Below are positions 46,212-55,900 of a DNA stretch of 64,000 nt, piece after piece. Within the stretch, counting starts at the first letter, position 1, and each line of letters opens with the position of its first letter. The notes below the pieces were generated by a model. It worked only from the letters and a program-made list of their open reading frames with translations. It ran no database searches and was not told where the DNA came from. This DNA is from Fidelibacterota bacterium (GTDB lineage Bacteria > Fidelibacterota > Marinisomatia > Marinisomatales > TCS55), in NCBI GenBank assembly GCA_004124385.1, contig SCKN01000004.1, positions 108,813 to 172,812 of the forward strand, in the 5' to 3' direction. The translations under genes and the position numbers were made by a program.

Positions 46212-47918
46212 TTATAAATAACCCATTTCCTTAATTCTTGAAATAATTTCTTCTACAAGAACTTCAGGGGTCGCACCTGCAGATGTAATTTTTATTTCTG
46301 GGTTTTGGGGTTCTTCATATGGATCGTCAATCCCTGTAAATTGTTTTAATTTTCCTTCACGGGCCAAGGCATACAACCCTTTTACATCCCTATCTTCACA
46401 TACAGCCAAAGATGTATCCACATAAATTTCAATGAATCCGCCTAAAGGTGAAATTAATTCACGATTATAACGACGATCTGCGTGATATGGGGCTATGGGA
46501 GCACAAATGGCAATACCGCCATTTTTTGTAATTTCATTGGCAACAAACCCAATTCTTCGAACATTAATTTTGCGATGTTCCTGGGAAAAACCTAATTCGC
46601 TAGACAAATTTGTTCGGACAATATCACCATCCAAGAGTGTAACAGGACGGCGACCATCTTCCATAAGTTTTACCAATAAACCGTTGGCCAAGGTTGATTT
46701 TCCCGATCCTGACAGCCCGGTAAAAAATATAGTGAAACCGCGTTTATCCAATGCAGGACGAAAGCGGCGCAATTCAGCAACCACTTCGGGATATGAAAAC
46801 CATTCGGGGATTTCTTCGTCATTTCGCAATTTATCGCGAAGGTCTGTACCGGAAATCATGTTGAATTCTTCATTTTTGCCTAATTCATCTTTGGGGACGT
46901 AGGCATCTTTAGATGGTACGTATACCATAAGCTGAAAGGGAACCATTTTGATACCCAATTCTGCTTCATATTCTTTTAATAAATCTTGAGCGTCATAGGG
47001 CCCATAAAATGGTTGACCATCTTTGCCTGCGCCGGGACTTGCGTGATCGCGGCCGACGATAAACATATTACAACCAAAATTCTTGCGAATGATAGCATGC
47101 CAAAGAGCTTCTCTGGGACCGGCCATACGCATAGCTAAAGGGAGTAAACTCAACATGGCAAGATCTTCTGAGTATTTTGGTAAAACATATTTATAACATC
47201 TTACTCGAGTGTAATGATCTACATCACCGGGTTTGGTTAAACCAACAACGGGATGGATTAATACTTTTGCATTATGTTCAGCTGCTGCGCGAATAGTGAG
47301 TTCTACATGGGCTCTGTGCATGGGATTTCGAGTCTGAAAAGCAACTATATTGTGCCAACCGTTTTTATGGAATAATTCCCGAACTTGAACGGGTGTACGG
47401 CGTAGTTCCGTATAATCATACTGCTTGGGCAACATGAGTCCTTTTAACGGTCCGCCTATATAGATTGGATTGGATTCGTTTAAGAGGTAATTGACAGCCG
47501 GATGGCTGTCATCTGTTGTTAAAATGACTTTTTCTGCTTCAGCTATTTTATCCGGTGTCCAGATGGATTCAATTGACATAACAGCAATGGTAAAACCTTC
47601 TTTATCCTTGAGGGCTAGTTCATCTGATATTTTTATTTTTTCTGCACAGTCTTCAGTGACATCTAACGTAATGGGAATGGGCCAAATTGAGCCATTCTGC
47701 AAGCGCATATTATCCAATACTGAATTGTAGTCCGCTTCATTCAAAAAACCATTTAATGGTGAAAAACTGCCATTAAGTATCATTTCTAAATCGCAAATTT
47801 GGCGATCATTCAATGTCCATGAAGGCAATGATTTTGCTTTATTTTTTAATGCGGATGCTGCTTCTGCATCCAGAACTAAATTGCGGAGTTTTCCGCCGTG
47901 TGCTTCAACTAATGACAT
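46212..47918 (-). CDS. Bifunctional ATP sulfurylase / APS kinase
   Basis: The fusion protein (568 residues) activates sulfate: ATP + sulfate to APS, then phosphorylation to PAPS. The N-terminal part has LNGSFSPLNGFLNEADY and the sulfurylase active site FQTRNPMHRAHVELT near residue 195, with IVGRDHASPG. The kinase part starts near residue 395 with the P-loop FFTGLSGSGKSTLANGL and continues DGDIVRTNLSSELGFS. Lack of sulfite reductase genes nearby leaves the purpose open: assimilation or sulfation of polysaccharides. A terminator-like hairpin follows it. Confidence 0.95.
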   Translation of the reverse strand: MSLVEAHGGKLRNLVLDAEAASALKNKAKSLPSWTLNDRQICDLEMILNGSFSPLNGFLNEADYNSVLDNMRLQNGSIWPIPITLDVTEDCAEKIKISDELALKDKEGFTIAVMSIESIWTPDKIAEAEKVILTTDDSHPAVNYLLNESNPIYIGGPLKGLMLPKQYDYTELRRTPVQVRELFHKNGWHNIVAFQTRNPMHRAHVELTIRAAAEHNAKVLIHPVVGLTKPGDVDHYTRVRCYKYVLPKYSEDLAMLSLLPLAMRMAGPREALWHAIIRKNFGCNMFIVGRDHASPGAGKDGQPFYGPYDAQDLLKEYEAELGIKMVPFQLMVYVPSKDAYVPKDELGKNEEFNMISGTDLRDKLRNDEEIPEWFSYPEVVAELRRFRPALDKRGFTIFFTGLSGSGKSTLANGLLVKLMEDGRRPVTLLDGDIVRTNLSSELGFSQEHRKINVRRIGFVANEITKNGGIAICAPIAPYHADRRYNRELISPLGGFIEIYVDTSLAVCEDRDVKGLYALAREGKLKQFTGIDDPYEEPQNPEIKITSAGATPEVLVEEIISRIKEMGYL

Positions 47919-48037
47919 AATAATATATTTATACTCTCTTTTATTGGTTTAATAAGGCGCGGAATTTATAACATAATCCTTTTAAGTTGATATTTTTTTA
48001 GTCAAAAATTATGATGCTTTATGTTACAAAGATGCAA

Positions 48038-48136
48038 GGAGATTGCCGCGTCCTTCGGACTCGCAATGACATTATTGGAGTTTTGTGGTTGTTTTATGTT
48101 AGGAGATCACTGCAAGAGCCTACGGTTCGGGATAAC
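48038..48136. repeat. Dispersed imperfect repeat, GGAGATTGCC type (group D)
   Basis: GGAGATTGCCGCGTCCTTCG with ACTCGCAATGAC (48038-48070) and a diverged second unit GGAGATCACTGCAAGAG with GGGATAAC (48102-48136) sit in a gene-free gap. The internal bases form a hairpin (GTCCTTCGGAC). Sequences of this kind recur in many bacterial genomes as short palindromic repeats. Confidence 0.5.
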
Positions 48137-48169
48137 AGTGTAAAGTCAATCAAAAAGGCGGTATTAAAT

Positions 48170-48210
48170 ACATCCCCCTGAATCCCCTTTGATAAGGGGG
48201 ACTTTTTTTA
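48170..48210. repeat. Palindromic repeat group A, copy 1
   Basis: CATCCCCCTGAATCCCC followed by TTTGATAAGGGGGACTTTTTTTA forms a hairpin (CCCCTTTGATAAGGGG-type) ending in a T-tract. This gives terminator-like properties, just downstream of the glycosyltransferase gene stop on the minus strand. It belongs to the same family as the copies at 61.0, 61.5 and 62.9 kb. Confidence 0.65.
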
Positions 48211-48217
48211 TGTTATT

Positions 48218-48886
48218 TTAATCAAAAAAGCGGAAGCGGAGGCAGGCGATAGCGGAAACAAAGCCATCTTTTAAGCGGAGTTTTTTTCCTTGAGCACTTG
48301 TTCTGCGCTCATACGAAATAGAAATTTCTTTTACCTTAAACCCTTTTCTAAATACTTTCGCAGTTATTTCAGCTTCCAGCCCAAAACCGTTTGATTTCAG
48401 TTCAAGGTTACGAAAAATTTCTGCCGGGATTGCCTTATAACAGGATGCCATGTCATTGATGAAGCGCTGATTAATAACATTAGAAAATAGTGTAATAAGT
48501 TTATTCCCCACATAATGAAATGACCATGTGTGTTTTTTCCGGAGCCAGCGACTGCCAAAAACAATATCCGTTTTGCCATTTTGAATCGGCTCTACAAGTG
48601 CATGATAATCTTCCGGATTATATTCTAAATCACCGTCTTGCAGAATAACCACATCTCCGGAAACATGTGCAACTGCAGTTTGAACTGCGGCACCTTTGCC
48701 CTGATTAATTGTATGATTTAAAAGTGTAATTCCATCAATACGGGAAAGTAATTCAGCTGTGGCATCGTTGGAACCATCATCCACGACAATGATCTCCTTT
48801 TCAATAGGTACCGCCTTTACCTTATTGATTAAATCAATGCACGTAGCTGCTTCATTGTATATTGGAATAATAACAGAGATTTTCAT
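48218..48886 (-). CDS. Family 2 glycosyltransferase (dolichol-phosphate mannosyltransferase-like)
   Basis: The GT-A fold enzyme has 222 residues. The motifs are SVIIPIYNEAATCIDLI, IVVDDGSNDATAELL, NQGKGAAVQTAV, and the metal-binding DGDLEYNPEDY. It resembles DPM1/polyprenyl-phosphate glycosyltransferases that load a sugar on a lipid carrier at the cytoplasmic membrane. No C-terminal membrane anchor is present. The sugar and acceptor are unknown. It stands alone between two repeat-rich gaps, unlike its housekeeping neighbours. Confidence 0.88.
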   Translation of the reverse strand: MKISVIIPIYNEAATCIDLINKVKAVPIEKEIIVVDDGSNDATAELLSRIDGITLLNHTINQGKGAAVQTAVAHVSGDVVILQDGDLEYNPEDYHALVEPIQNGKTDIVFGSRWLRKKHTWSFHYVGNKLITLFSNVINQRFINDMASCYKAIPAEIFRNLELKSNGFGLEAEITAKVFRKGFKVKEISISYERRTSAQGKKLRLKDGFVSAIACLRFRFFD

Positions 48887-48948
48887 TTAATCAGCCGTGT
48901 TGCCACAGAGTTCACAGAAATTTTCATTGATTGATTATAAACCACTCC

Positions 48949-49120
48949 AGACATACATCTGGACAAGCTTTCCATCTTTAATAAATCCCCCCGCCTACAC
49001 TTCATTACGGACGGGCAGGCAGCCAATCTTCCCGAATTTAATATATCCCTATCTGTATCTTTCCCACTATGGGGAAAGACTTTAAAGGATGGGGAAGACA
49101 TTATAGGGTGAGGGGAAACT
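48949..49120. repeat. Degenerate palindromic repeat cluster (group C)
   Basis: The 315-base gap 48887-49201 is gene-free and filled with decayed repeats: CCCCCGCCTACAC, ACGGACGGGCAGGCAG, CTTTCCCACTATGGGGAAAG, and three variants of GGGGAAGAC/GGGGAAACT with spacer TTTAAAGGAT. The same blocks recur at about 50.75, 56.0 and 62.6 kb. An open frame here (48883-49143, minus) is made of these repeats and is not called as a gene. Confidence 0.6.
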
Positions 49121-49201
49121 TTAACGGACAGGAAAGACTCCAATGGATTGAAAGTTCTGTTAAAATCACTATATAAGATAATACTTTGAAAACCTAAAAT
49201 G

Positions 49202-50650
49202 TCAGCTCATCCAATTGACTTTGGATTCAGGGTTCCACTTGGTGGTCGTTTTTTTCAACTTTGTCCAGAAATCAATGGAGCTCGTCCCGGTAATATCGCC
49301 GGAACCAAATTTGGATTCATTCCAGCCGCCAAAAGAAAAGGGCTCTCTGGGAACGGGGACTCCAATATTGACACCTATCATGCCAGCGCTGGCATTTTCG
49401 GCAACATAGTCCGCCATTTTTCCCGATTGAGTAAATACAGATGCTGCATTGCCATAGGCTGAACTATTTTCTATTGCCAATGCTTCATCAATTGTATCTG
49501 TGCGCATAATCGCCAAGACGGGTCCAAACACTTCTTCGCTGGCAATTTTCATATCCGGCGTAACGTGATCAATTACCGTCGGTCCGACATAATACCCTTT
49601 ACCATTCACATCTGCTCCTCGGCCATCCACCAAAATTTCAGCGCCCTGCTCTTCTGCTTCTGAAATATAGCCTTCAATTCGTTCTTTGGCCGCTTGGGAA
49701 ATAACACTGCCAAGATTTTCGCCGGGAATAATGTTTTTAGCTTCCGCACATAATTTTTCAATAATATGGTCGGATTCACCGACAGCCACCATGGCGGATG
49801 CTGCCATACAGCGCTGGCCGGCGCAGCCGGACATGGAAGCAGCGATATTGGACGCGGCCATTTCCGGATGGGCATCGGGAAGAACAATGAGATGATTCTT
49901 TGCACCGCCAAGTGCCAACATACGTTTAAGGCTGGCCGCACCCCTCTGGTAAACAATTTTAGCTACTTTTGTGGAACCGACAAATGTTATGGCTTCAATC
50001 CCGGGGTGATCGCAAATAGCCTCAACTGCTTCCTGTCCGCCATGGACAATATTCAACACACCATCGGGTAATCCGGCATCGTGCAAGAGTTCGGCAAGAC
50101 GATTGGCGCTCAAAGGCACTTGTTCTGATGGCTTGAGAATCATGGTGTTCCCCAGAGCAATGGCATTGGGAATGGTCCAGTTGGGAACCATGGATGGAAA
50201 ATTAAACGGTGTAATGGATGCAACTACGCCCAATGGAGCACGATTTATGCGGCACTCTACACCACGACTTACTTCCTGGATTTCACCAGAAGCTATTTGA
50301 GGTAAAGAACATGCAAATTCAGTCACTTCAATAGATTTTTCAATTTCTGCTTTAGCTTCGCCAAAGGTTTTGCCATTTTCTTCTTGAATGAGTTCGGATA
50401 ATTCATCCATGTTTTCTTCTAATAATTGTTTATACTTGAAAAATACCTGAACACGTTCTTTTAATGTTTTTTGGGACCATTCTTCAAACGCAGCGCTGGC
50501 CGTTTTTACCGCTTCGTCAACAGTGTCTTTTCCTGACATATTAACTTGCGAAATAATTTCGCCGTTTATGGGACTATATACATCGAGTAATTCGCCTTGA
50601 GATTGTTCGGTTTTTCCGTTAATAATATTTTTTACAATTGGATATTTCAT
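49202..50650 (-). CDS. mmsA: Methylmalonate/malonate-semialdehyde dehydrogenase (CoA-acylating)
   Basis: The protein (482 residues) is an aldehyde dehydrogenase of the MmsA/IolA type, which converts (methyl)malonate semialdehyde with CoA and NAD+ to propionyl- or acetyl-CoA. The opening NIINGKTEQSQGELLDVYSP, the segment APLGVVASITPFNFPSMVPNW and the nucleophile motif SGCAGQRCMAASAMV (near residue 283) are diagnostic. So is the C-terminal GVPVPREPFSFGGWNESKFG. It would complete degradation of valine or beta-alanine. The nearby omega-aminotransferase could supply malonate semialdehyde. Confidence 0.93.
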   Translation of the reverse strand: MKYPIVKNIINGKTEQSQGELLDVYSPINGEIISQVNMSGKDTVDEAVKTASAAFEEWSQKTLKERVQVFFKYKQLLEENMDELSELIQEENGKTFGEAKAEIEKSIEVTEFACSLPQIASGEIQEVSRGVECRINRAPLGVVASITPFNFPSMVPNWTIPNAIALGNTMILKPSEQVPLSANRLAELLHDAGLPDGVLNIVHGGQEAVEAICDHPGIEAITFVGSTKVAKIVYQRGAASLKRMLALGGAKNHLIVLPDAHPEMAASNIAASMSGCAGQRCMAASAMVAVGESDHIIEKLCAEAKNIIPGENLGSVISQAAKERIEGYISEAEEQGAEILVDGRGADVNGKGYYVGPTVIDHVTPDMKIASEEVFGPVLAIMRTDTIDEALAIENSSAYGNAASVFTQSGKMADYVAENASAGMIGVNIGVPVPREPFSFGGWNESKFGSGDITGTSSIDFWTKLKKTTTKWNPESKVNWMS

Positions 50651-51053
50651 GATTTTCTTTCGTTAATTTTGGATGAATTTAACCTGAATTTTTTATAGAA
50701 AAATAATTGTTAATAATTTATAAAGCTTCTTTAACTTTTTAGCCTTTCGCAGTATGGGGGAAATTTTAAAGGATAAAAACACCCCTTTATTTCCACCACC
50801 TCTTTCAAAATGGTTCGATTTAATATAGTTGTAAAAATCCCCTCCTCGTATAAGGAGGGGTCGCGGTGTTGGGAGATTATTTATTATTTTATTATTTTTC
50901 AACCACCCTATTATCCCGGCCTGCGGCAGACCGTGCCTACACTAATCGTTCCAGCAGACAAGCAGGCTTACTGTGAAGAAGGATCTTCACATTTAAATTC
51001 ATAATTAGTAAATATATTACGTTATTTAGAAAATATTTTTTGAAAGATATAAA
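50651..51053. repeat. Gene-free gap with palindromic repeats (groups B and C)
   Basis: No gene is seen in this 403-base gap. It holds a group C fragment (50745-50770, CGCAGTATGGGGGAAATTTT), a perfect group B hairpin at 50839-50860 (CCCCTCCT/AGGAGGGG around CGTATA), and GCCTGCGGCAGACCG near 50930. A 7-bp hairpin GTGAAGA/TCTTCAC lies at 50973-50990 and may end leftward transcription of the permease gene. Confidence 0.55.
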
Positions 51054-52409
51054 TCAGCAACCCGGAAAAGAGTAATGGTATACTTTCCAAAAAATATTCT
51101 TTGGGTATATTGATAAAAATAAATAGGCAATGCCGCAAGGAATAGCAACAATGGGAATGATGACCGGCCAGCCACCCAGTATTTTAAACGGTCTAATTAA
51201 GTCAGGCTGCTTGAAACGCAAACTGACAAAAACGGCAAAACCAATAAGATATGAGGGAATGCTTAACCATGTACCTACAACCAGTAAATCCACAAAACCC
51301 ATACCAAAGGTCATGATACTTAATATAATTCCCTGAAGCAAAAGTGCATTAACGGGTGTTCTATATTGGGGATGTAACTTGGACAGACATTTGGGTAAAT
51401 GGCCATCATTTGCCATGGTTCCCATGAGCCGAGAGAGGACTATCAGTTCTGAATTAATGAGGCCAAAATTGGATGATTGTGCGGCGACCATAAACCACCA
51501 TGCAAAGGCTCCTCCTCCCAAAACAAGCGCTACAGAATTGAATTGTGCTTCATCCCAGTTTGACCAGTTTTGATCGATAGAAATTCCGATCATTAATGGC
51601 AGTATATAGACACACATGGCTATGACCAAGGTAATTAAAAGTGCTTTGGGATATGTCTGTGGCATATCGTCAATTTCCTCTGCGGCGGCGGCCAGTCCGG
51701 CATAGCCAGAATAATTCCACAAACCAAATATTAAGGCCATTACTAACGCCTCTTTTGTGGAGGAATTTTCCGGAATGTGCCATTGGCTGAAAATGGAAAC
51801 ATCAATGTGACGGATCCCAAGAATAATAAAACACAGCACAGGCAAAATTTGGAACCAAGACATGAAGATAGACCACTTCCCTACTGTTTCTAACCCGCGA
51901 ATATTCAACCAAATTGAAATCCAAATGACAGATAATGACATTAGCCAAACAGCTAAATATCCAGCATCAGGCCAAAGAAAATGGGTGAAATATGCCACTA
52001 CCAACGTGGGATATAAAGCTGTATCAAACATCCAACTTAACCACTCGAGCCATCCAAATTGAAATCCCCAAAAACCACCCCAGCTTTCACGATACCAACT
52101 ATACGCGCCGCCTTGAAGCGGCAATGCACTGGCTAATTCTGCTGTTTGCAGAATATTCGGCAGGCCCCAGAAAATGGCCATAAAAATCATACCAAAAACG
52201 GCTAATGTTGGACCGGATTGAGGAACAATTTCTGCAATGCCGTAGGGGCCGCCGCAAAGCAAAATATACATAATGGCCACCATGGGCCAAAAGCGGAGAC
52301 GGGACGAATTGCGGGGTGAAGTCATGACAGAAAATAATTTATGAATTTCAGTCTGCCAATGTAAATTCGGGCAACTTAAACTGATATTATGCTTTGCGAT
52401 AAGACACAT
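51054..52409 (-). CDS. APC superfamily amino acid/amine permease
   Basis: This integral membrane transporter has 451 residues and about 12 helices. GGPYGIAEIVPQSGPTLAVFG in helix 1 and NILQTAELASALPLQGGAYSWY are typical for the amino acid-polyamine-organocation superfamily. EYAGL-like YSGYAGLAAAAEEIDDMPQTYPKAL is the conserved loop. The first 28 residues are polar and atypical, so the ATG at 52325 (MTSPRNSSRLRFW) may be the true start. Neither start has a clear ribosome site. Context with amine-catabolic enzymes suggests amino acid or polyamine uptake. Confidence 0.88.
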   Translation of the reverse strand: MCLIAKHNISLSCPNLHWQTEIHKLFSVMTSPRNSSRLRFWPMVAIMYILLCGGPYGIAEIVPQSGPTLAVFGMIFMAIFWGLPNILQTAELASALPLQGGAYSWYRESWGGFWGFQFGWLEWLSWMFDTALYPTLVVAYFTHFLWPDAGYLAVWLMSLSVIWISIWLNIRGLETVGKWSIFMSWFQILPVLCFIILGIRHIDVSIFSQWHIPENSSTKEALVMALIFGLWNYSGYAGLAAAAEEIDDMPQTYPKALLITLVIAMCVYILPLMIGISIDQNWSNWDEAQFNSVALVLGGGAFAWWFMVAAQSSNFGLINSELIVLSRLMGTMANDGHLPKCLSKLHPQYRTPVNALLLQGIILSIMTFGMGFVDLLVVGTWLSIPSYLIGFAVFVSLRFKQPDLIRPFKILGGWPVIIPIVAIPCGIAYLFLSIYPKNIFWKVYHYSFPGC

Positions 52410-52617
52410 TTTCTAGACACGACTTACACTACATACTTCCGAATCATGGATTACGGCATGCTGACCTGCGGCTGTCAATCCAGAGAAGCTCCGCCCCGAT
52501 TTATTTAAATCCACTTTTTTACGCACACGCCGGCTGAACATTTACAAAATGTAATTGGTCCAGCCATTAACCATTAATTAAAAACGTTATTTACCAAAAC
52601 CATTCAAAGGATTTATT

Positions 52618-53925
52618 ATGAACAATCGAGAAAAATCACAACCTATTTTTGACCGGGCTCTAAAAGTCCTGGCTCAAGGTGTCAGTTCCAATTTTCGTTA
52701 TTGGGGACCCAATGAAACGCCCGTCATTGCTAAAGGGAAAGGAGCTCATGTCTGGGATGCAGACGGAAATAAATTTGTAGATTACCGTTTAGGCTGGGGG
52801 CCCATAAATCTTGGCCACGGCGACGACAGGGTTAATACAGCTGTGTCTGAAGCAATCCAAAATGGAACAACATTTGCTGCCACTACCGAACTGGAAGTTG
52901 AAGTAGCTGAAAAACTGGTTAGCATGATACCCGGCATGGAAATGCTGCGGTTTACAAACACAGGAACGGAAGCGACGATGCATGCGTTACGGGTTGCACG
53001 GGGTTTTACTGGAAAAGAAAAGTTTATCAAATTTGAGGGGCAATATCACGGCGCTCACGATTATGTTCTTTTCAGCACCGCCAGTTCTCCCATTTCAGAA
53101 ATGGGCCCGCGAGACACACCGACCCCTGTTCAAAATGGTATTGGTATTCCTGAAAAAATTCGTGAATATGTCATTATGCTACCTTTCAATGATTTTGATG
53201 CAGTTGAAAAAGCGGTAAAGAACGCCCATGGTGAAATTGCTGCCATGATGATTGAGCCCTGTTTAGGCAATATTGCAGGATTAGAACCTGTGGATGGTTA
53301 TCTGGAACATTTACGAAAGCTATGTGATATATACGGGATTGTTATGATTTTTGATGAAGTGAAGACGGGCTTTCGCCTTTCCAATGGAGGCGCAAGGGAA
53401 ACGTATAATGTAATTCCGGATATTTCTACCTATGCCAAGAGTTTGGGGAATGGATATCCAGTTGCGGCTTTTGGCGGGAAGAAAGACGTTATGAGTATTA
53501 TCGGTTCCGGAAATGTGACTCACGCTGGGACATTTGGGGCCAATGGCTGCAGTATGGCGGCAGCAAAAGCGGTCTTAAACATACTAGACGAAACTCCCGT
53601 ATTGGAAAATCTTGCAAAGCGAGGCACCCGATTAAAGACCGGATTAGATAAAGTCCTGACGGAAGCGGATATTCCCCATCAGATGTCCGGGCACCCCACT
53701 ATGCAGGGATTTTTGTTGACAGAGACGCCTATTATCGATGTGCGAGGCCTTGTTCATCATGATGATGAAATGTATGGAAACATTATGGAACACATGTATG
53801 AAAATGGGATTTGGGCTGAAGATGATGCTCGGGAGCCGTGGTTTTTGTGTGAAGCACACACAGATGAAATAATTGATGAAACGCTGAATAAATTTGAAAA
53901 TGCAGTTAATGCGGTGAAGGGATAA
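52618..53925 (+). CDS. Class III aminotransferase, glutamate-1-semialdehyde aminomutase-like
   Basis: This PLP enzyme of 435 residues shows SSNFRYWG, VWDADGNKFVDYRLGWGP, FTNTGTEATMHALRVAR, MIFDEVKTGFR and the PLP lysine in YAKSLGNGYPVAAFGG. It resembles the HemL-like branch but differs from true HemL at several positions, so a catabolic transaminase for an amino acid or amine is more likely. AAAGGA precedes the ATG. Its last 16 codons recur as a fragment at 56338-56392, a sign of local duplication. Confidence 0.85.
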   Translation: MNNREKSQPIFDRALKVLAQGVSSNFRYWGPNETPVIAKGKGAHVWDADGNKFVDYRLGWGPINLGHGDDRVNTAVSEAIQNGTTFAATTELEVEVAEKLVSMIPGMEMLRFTNTGTEATMHALRVARGFTGKEKFIKFEGQYHGAHDYVLFSTASSPISEMGPRDTPTPVQNGIGIPEKIREYVIMLPFNDFDAVEKAVKNAHGEIAAMMIEPCLGNIAGLEPVDGYLEHLRKLCDIYGIVMIFDEVKTGFRLSNGGARETYNVIPDISTYAKSLGNGYPVAAFGGKKDVMSIIGSGNVTHAGTFGANGCSMAAAKAVLNILDETPVLENLAKRGTRLKTGLDKVLTEADIPHQMSGHPTMQGFLLTETPIIDVRGLVHHDDEMYGNIMEHMYENGIWAEDDAREPWFLCEAHTDEIIDETLNKFENAVNAVKG

Positions 53926-53945
53926 ATTGAATAGACAGTATTTAA

Positions 53946-54003
53946 ACCACCCCTTAATCCCTGCCTCGTATCCGCCAAAGACCGACAGGTAAGGAGGGGA
54001 ATG
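53946..54003. repeat. Palindromic repeat group B, expanded copy
   Basis: ACCACCCCTTAATCCC then GCCTCGTATCCGCC and AAGGAGGGGAATGGAC. Relative to the simple copies this one has an inserted CGCCAAAGACCGACAGG segment. The 3' part runs into ATGGACTTGCTATATGAAG, which is repeated at 56303. Confidence 0.6.
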
Positions 54004-54102
54004 GACTTGCTATATGAAGTCTACATTGATGAAAATCTGAATACAGTCATTAATATTATTACTCAAAAATGTAATGAACTAAATAATGAAATTCTTCAAT
54101 AA
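54001..54102 (+). other. Possible 33-codon ORF started by a repeat-encoded ribosome site
   Basis: An ATG directly follows AAGGAGGGG of a group B palindrome and opens a 33-codon frame (MDLLYEVYIDENLNTVI). The first nine codons recur at 56303, where they lead into the tail of the aminotransferase gene. No family is recognised. It may be only repeat debris that happens to be translatable. Confidence 0.3.
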
Positions 54103-54108
54103 ATACTC

Positions 54109-54370
54109 AACCTATCGTGTCTCCCCTTTAGGTGGGGAGAAAATAAGAGGGGTTTGTATACCACAATCATTTCTTGAAAAAAGAATAGATTATAATGGGT
54201 AAAATAAAAAACTGTATGTGTATAAACTCCCTTTGTATTTCCCACTATGACAGGGGGAACACTCTTCAGGTTTTGATTTGATTATCTTTTTTTGTCTAAA
54301 ATTTTTTTATGCTTTACTTAAATCATTATTAATATGAAGACTGAACCGTTTTGGACTGACGAATTTGCCC
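54109..54370 (+). repeat. 262-bp direct repeat, copy 1 (upstream region and 5' end of oxidoreductase gene)
   Basis: The segment from AACCTATCGTGTCTCCCC to GAATTTGCCC includes the upstream region and first 12 codons of the FAD oxidoreductase. It recurs at 55639-55900 with the same length and roughly 90 percent identity by eye. It contains group C-type palindromic pieces (CTCCCCTTTAGGTGGGGAG). Confidence 0.9.
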
Positions 54371-55608
54371 GTCCGGATGATTTACCGGTGGCAAGTGAAT
54401 TACCGTCAGATGTTGATGTTGCCATAGTCGGCAGCGGATATACCGGTCTCAATGCTGCCAGAGTTCTGGCAAAAACAGGTTTATCTGTTGCAGTGTTTGA
54501 AAGCAAAACCATTGGCTGGGGAGCCAGTTCTAGAAACGGCGGCATGGCCACTCCCGGACTGAAACAGGATATTTATAAGATCTATAAGAAATACGGTTCC
54601 GATTATGGCAAGGAATTCTGGCAAGCGTCCGTTGCAGCTATCGACCTGATTGAAACCATTGTAACAGAGGAAAATATCGACTGTGACTGGGATCGCTCCG
54701 GACATGTATCTCTGGCCTGTAAGCAATCCCATTTTGATGGATTGGAGGAGTATGCTGCATTCTTGGATAAAGAATTCGGTCATAAGAAAACGCTGGTTTC
54801 AAAATCTGAACTGCGGAGTGAAATCGGCACAGATGCCTACTTTGGCGGATTGGCGGATGAAACAAGTGGCGGGATTCAACCTGCAAAATACGTTTTTGGA
54901 TTAGCAAGAGCCGTAGCAAAACATGGTGCATTATTATATGAACATGCAGCCGTAATAGACATAAAGAAAAAGAGGGATGGTTTTGAAATAACTACTACTA
55001 TTGGAGCCATTAAATCAAAAGAAGTTATCATCGCGACTAATGGCTACACAGATAAACTGGTTCCCAAACTCAAACCAATGATCTTCCCGGTGGGTAGTTA
55101 TATTATTGTTACCAAACCATTATCGGAAGACCTGCAGAATAAATTGAGTCCTAAAAAACGGATGTATTATGATTCAAAAAATTTCCTGAATTACTTTCGC
55201 TTAACGCCGGATGGGCGAATGCTGTGGGGCGGACGCAATAATTTGAGTACACATCTTGATCTGAAAGACAGCGCTGAAAGATTACAAAAACAATTGAATT
55301 CCGTTTTTCCTGAATTAAGTCAGATTCCCATCACCCATTCTTGGACAGGAAAACTGGGTATTACATTTGATCTTATGCCCCATATTGGACAAACAAAAGA
55401 CGGTATTCATTATGTTCTGGGTTATGGCGGTCATGGGTTATCCATCGCTACGTATTTGGGGACAGAAATGGGTTTACTGCTGACAGGGGAAAAGGACAGG
55501 AGCCCTTTCAAAGAGATAGATCATAAAACAATGTTTTTTTATCGTGATAAACCCTGGTTTATTCCATTTGCCAGTAAGTATTACCAATTTTTAGATTGGA
55601 TATCGTAG
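54334..55608 (+). CDS. FAD-dependent amine/amino-acid oxidoreductase (DAO/PuuB-like)
   Basis: The protein (424 residues) has the DAO fold with an N-terminal FAD-binding site DVAIVGSGYTGLNAARVLAK near residue 29 and GASSRNGGMA following it. Late motifs RMLWGGRNNLS and LGYGGHGLSIATYLG complete the cofactor pocket. It resembles gamma-glutamylputrescine oxidase PuuB and related amine oxidases (MKTEPFWTDEFARP start). The exact amine is unknown. Its 5' end with the upstream region exists in a second, truncated copy at 55639-55900. Confidence 0.88.
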   Translation: MKTEPFWTDEFARPDDLPVASELPSDVDVAIVGSGYTGLNAARVLAKTGLSVAVFESKTIGWGASSRNGGMATPGLKQDIYKIYKKYGSDYGKEFWQASVAAIDLIETIVTEENIDCDWDRSGHVSLACKQSHFDGLEEYAAFLDKEFGHKKTLVSKSELRSEIGTDAYFGGLADETSGGIQPAKYVFGLARAVAKHGALLYEHAAVIDIKKKRDGFEITTTIGAIKSKEVIIATNGYTDKLVPKLKPMIFPVGSYIIVTKPLSEDLQNKLSPKKRMYYDSKNFLNYFRLTPDGRMLWGGRNNLSTHLDLKDSAERLQKQLNSVFPELSQIPITHSWTGKLGITFDLMPHIGQTKDGIHYVLGYGGHGLSIATYLGTEMGLLLTGEKDRSPFKEIDHKTMFFYRDKPWFIPFASKYYQFLDWIS

Positions 55609-55638
55609 AATAAAGATGAAATTTTCATTAAATATCAC

Positions 55639-55900
55639 AACCTATTGTCTCCCCTTTAGGAGGGGAGAATATAAGAGGGGTTTGTATACCGCGATCATTT
55701 CTTATAAATACGTTTTTTGTTCTAATAGGAAAAATAAAAAACTGTATGTGTATAAACCCCCTTTGTATTTCCCCCTATGACAGGGGGAACACTCTTCAGG
55801 TTTTGATATGATTATCTTTTTTTGTCTAGGATTTTTTTATGCTTTACTTAAATCATTATTGATATGAAGACTGAACCTTTTTGGATTAATGAATTTGCCC
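55639..55900 (+). repeat. 262-bp direct repeat, copy 2
   Basis: This is the second copy of 54109-54370. It carries the same upstream region with differences such as GTCTAGGATTTTTTT versus GTCTAAAATTTTTTT, and then the first codons MKTEPFWINEFAP. After 55900 the similarity stops abruptly and group C palindromic sequence begins. Confidence 0.9.

Noticed and set aside
48883..49143. 86-codon minus-strand frame before the glycosyltransferase gene
   Set aside because: It is composed of group C repeat blocks, has no recognisable family and extends through sequence that recurs elsewhere in non-coding gaps.
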